A DNA stretch of 5,049 nt from CAZMVY01 sp964617875 (GTDB taxonomy: Bacteria; Planctomycetota; Phycisphaerae; UBA1845; PWPN01): contig CAZUAI010000151.1 of assembly GCA_964617875.1 (NCBI GenBank), positions 1 through 5,049 on the forward strand. Reading direction: 5' to 3'. The position numbers and the translations under genes were made by a program. The notes under the pieces were generated by a model. The model saw only the letters and a program-made list of their open reading frames with translations, was not told the DNA's origin and did not search any database. Shown here in pieces: positions 4,695 through 5,049 of this stretch (the first letter of the stretch is position 1; every line of letters starts with the position of its first letter).

Positions 4695-5049
4695 ATGGCT
4701 ACGGACGTCAAGAAGATCGGGGAGATGGTCGCGTCGGCCAGCGTCCCGGTGCGGGCATTGCTGGATGAGGTGGGCAAGGTCATCGTCGGCCAGCGGTACA
4801 TGGTCGAGCGGCTGGTGATCGGCCTGCTGTCGAACGGGCATGTGTTGCTGGAGGGCGTGCCGGGGCTGGCGAAGAGCCTGACCGTCACATGCCTTTCGCG
4901 GGCGATCCAGGCCAGGGCGCGGCGGATCCAGTTCACGCCCGACCTGCTGCCGGCCGACCTCATCGGCACGCAGATCTACAACCAGCGGACGGGCGAGTTC
5001 ACCGTCCGCAAGGGGCCGATCTTCGCGAACATCATCCTGGCGGACGAGA
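4695..5049 (+). CDS. MoxR-family AAA+ ATPase, N-terminal part
   Basis: The first 118 residues of a MoxR-type AAA+ ATPase; the gene continues past the right edge. MoxR proteins are cytoplasmic ATPases that act as chaperones or activators. They are commonly encoded with DUF58 and von Willebrand factor A proteins. Residues 21-35 (ALLDEVGKVIVGQRY) match the usual opening. Walker A is GVPGLAKS (54-61, K60). The family signature RIQFTPDLLPADLIGTQIY (77-95) follows. RKGPIFANIILADE (105-118) ends at Walker B (D117-E118), exactly where the window stops. The ATG at 4695 is preceded by AAGGG (4683-4687) at 7-base spacing. Partners, if any, lie outside the window. Family assignment is very secure; the specific role is unknown. 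Confidence 0.95.
   Translation, partial: MATDVKKIGEMVASASVPVRALLDEVGKVIVGQRYMVERLVIGLLSNGHVLLEGVPGLAKSLTVTCLSRAIQARARRIQFTPDLLPADLIGTQIYNQRTGEFTVRKGPIFANIILADE

Noticed and set aside
4493..4969. 158-codon open frame on the - strand
   Set aside because: It runs antisense to the MoxR gene and through repeat-rich non-coding DNA. There is no motif and no convincing start context.

Overview
This 5,049-base, GC-rich window reads as bacterial chromosomal DNA. It is probably from a Planctomycetota-like organism, or a related PVC-group or environmental bacterium. That guess rests on a Tat-exported Gfo/Idh/MocA oxidoreductase carrying the QKPISVD variant of the usual EKP motif, a Tat-exported sugar isomerase/epimerase-like TIM-barrel protein, and a GC-rich MoxR ATPase gene. 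The taxonomic call is inference; no rRNA or other strong phylogenetic marker is present.

Layout. Positions 1-133 lie downstream of a leftward gene pair and hold only overlapping inverted repeats. The leftward pair is a 336-residue Tat-signal sugar isomerase/epimerase-like protein (1387 to 377), followed 15 bases later by a 75-residue SH3-like hypothetical protein with a GTG start (361 to 134). A divergent intergenic region (1388-1714) carries a good promoter and a tRNA-Arg gene (anticodon TCG) on the + strand, a weaker candidate leftward promoter, an 11-base direct repeat pair and two palindromes. Rightward from 1715 come a Tat-signal Gfo/Idh/MocA oxidoreductase, then, 12 bases after its stop, a six-helix TVGYGD potassium-channel-type protein, then, 42 bases on, a 181-residue lipoprotein with three short beta-type repeats. 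A 292-base non-coding stretch (4403-4694) is full of inverted and direct repeats. It precedes a MoxR-family AAA+ ATPase gene that runs off the right edge.

How the genes may work together. The two divergent enzymes both carry twin-arginine signals and belong to families that often co-occur in carbohydrate metabolism: NAD(P)-dependent sugar oxidation, and sugar isomerisation or epimerisation. They may act outside the cytoplasm on the same sugar. The channel and the lipoprotein are co-oriented with the oxidoreductase and may be co-transcribed with it, but no functional link is visible. The MoxR gene probably opens a separate operon. I do not see a clearly new defence, mobile or biosynthetic system. 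The most unusual parts are the regulatory-looking intergenic structures, the orphan SH3-like small protein and the repeat-bearing lipoprotein.
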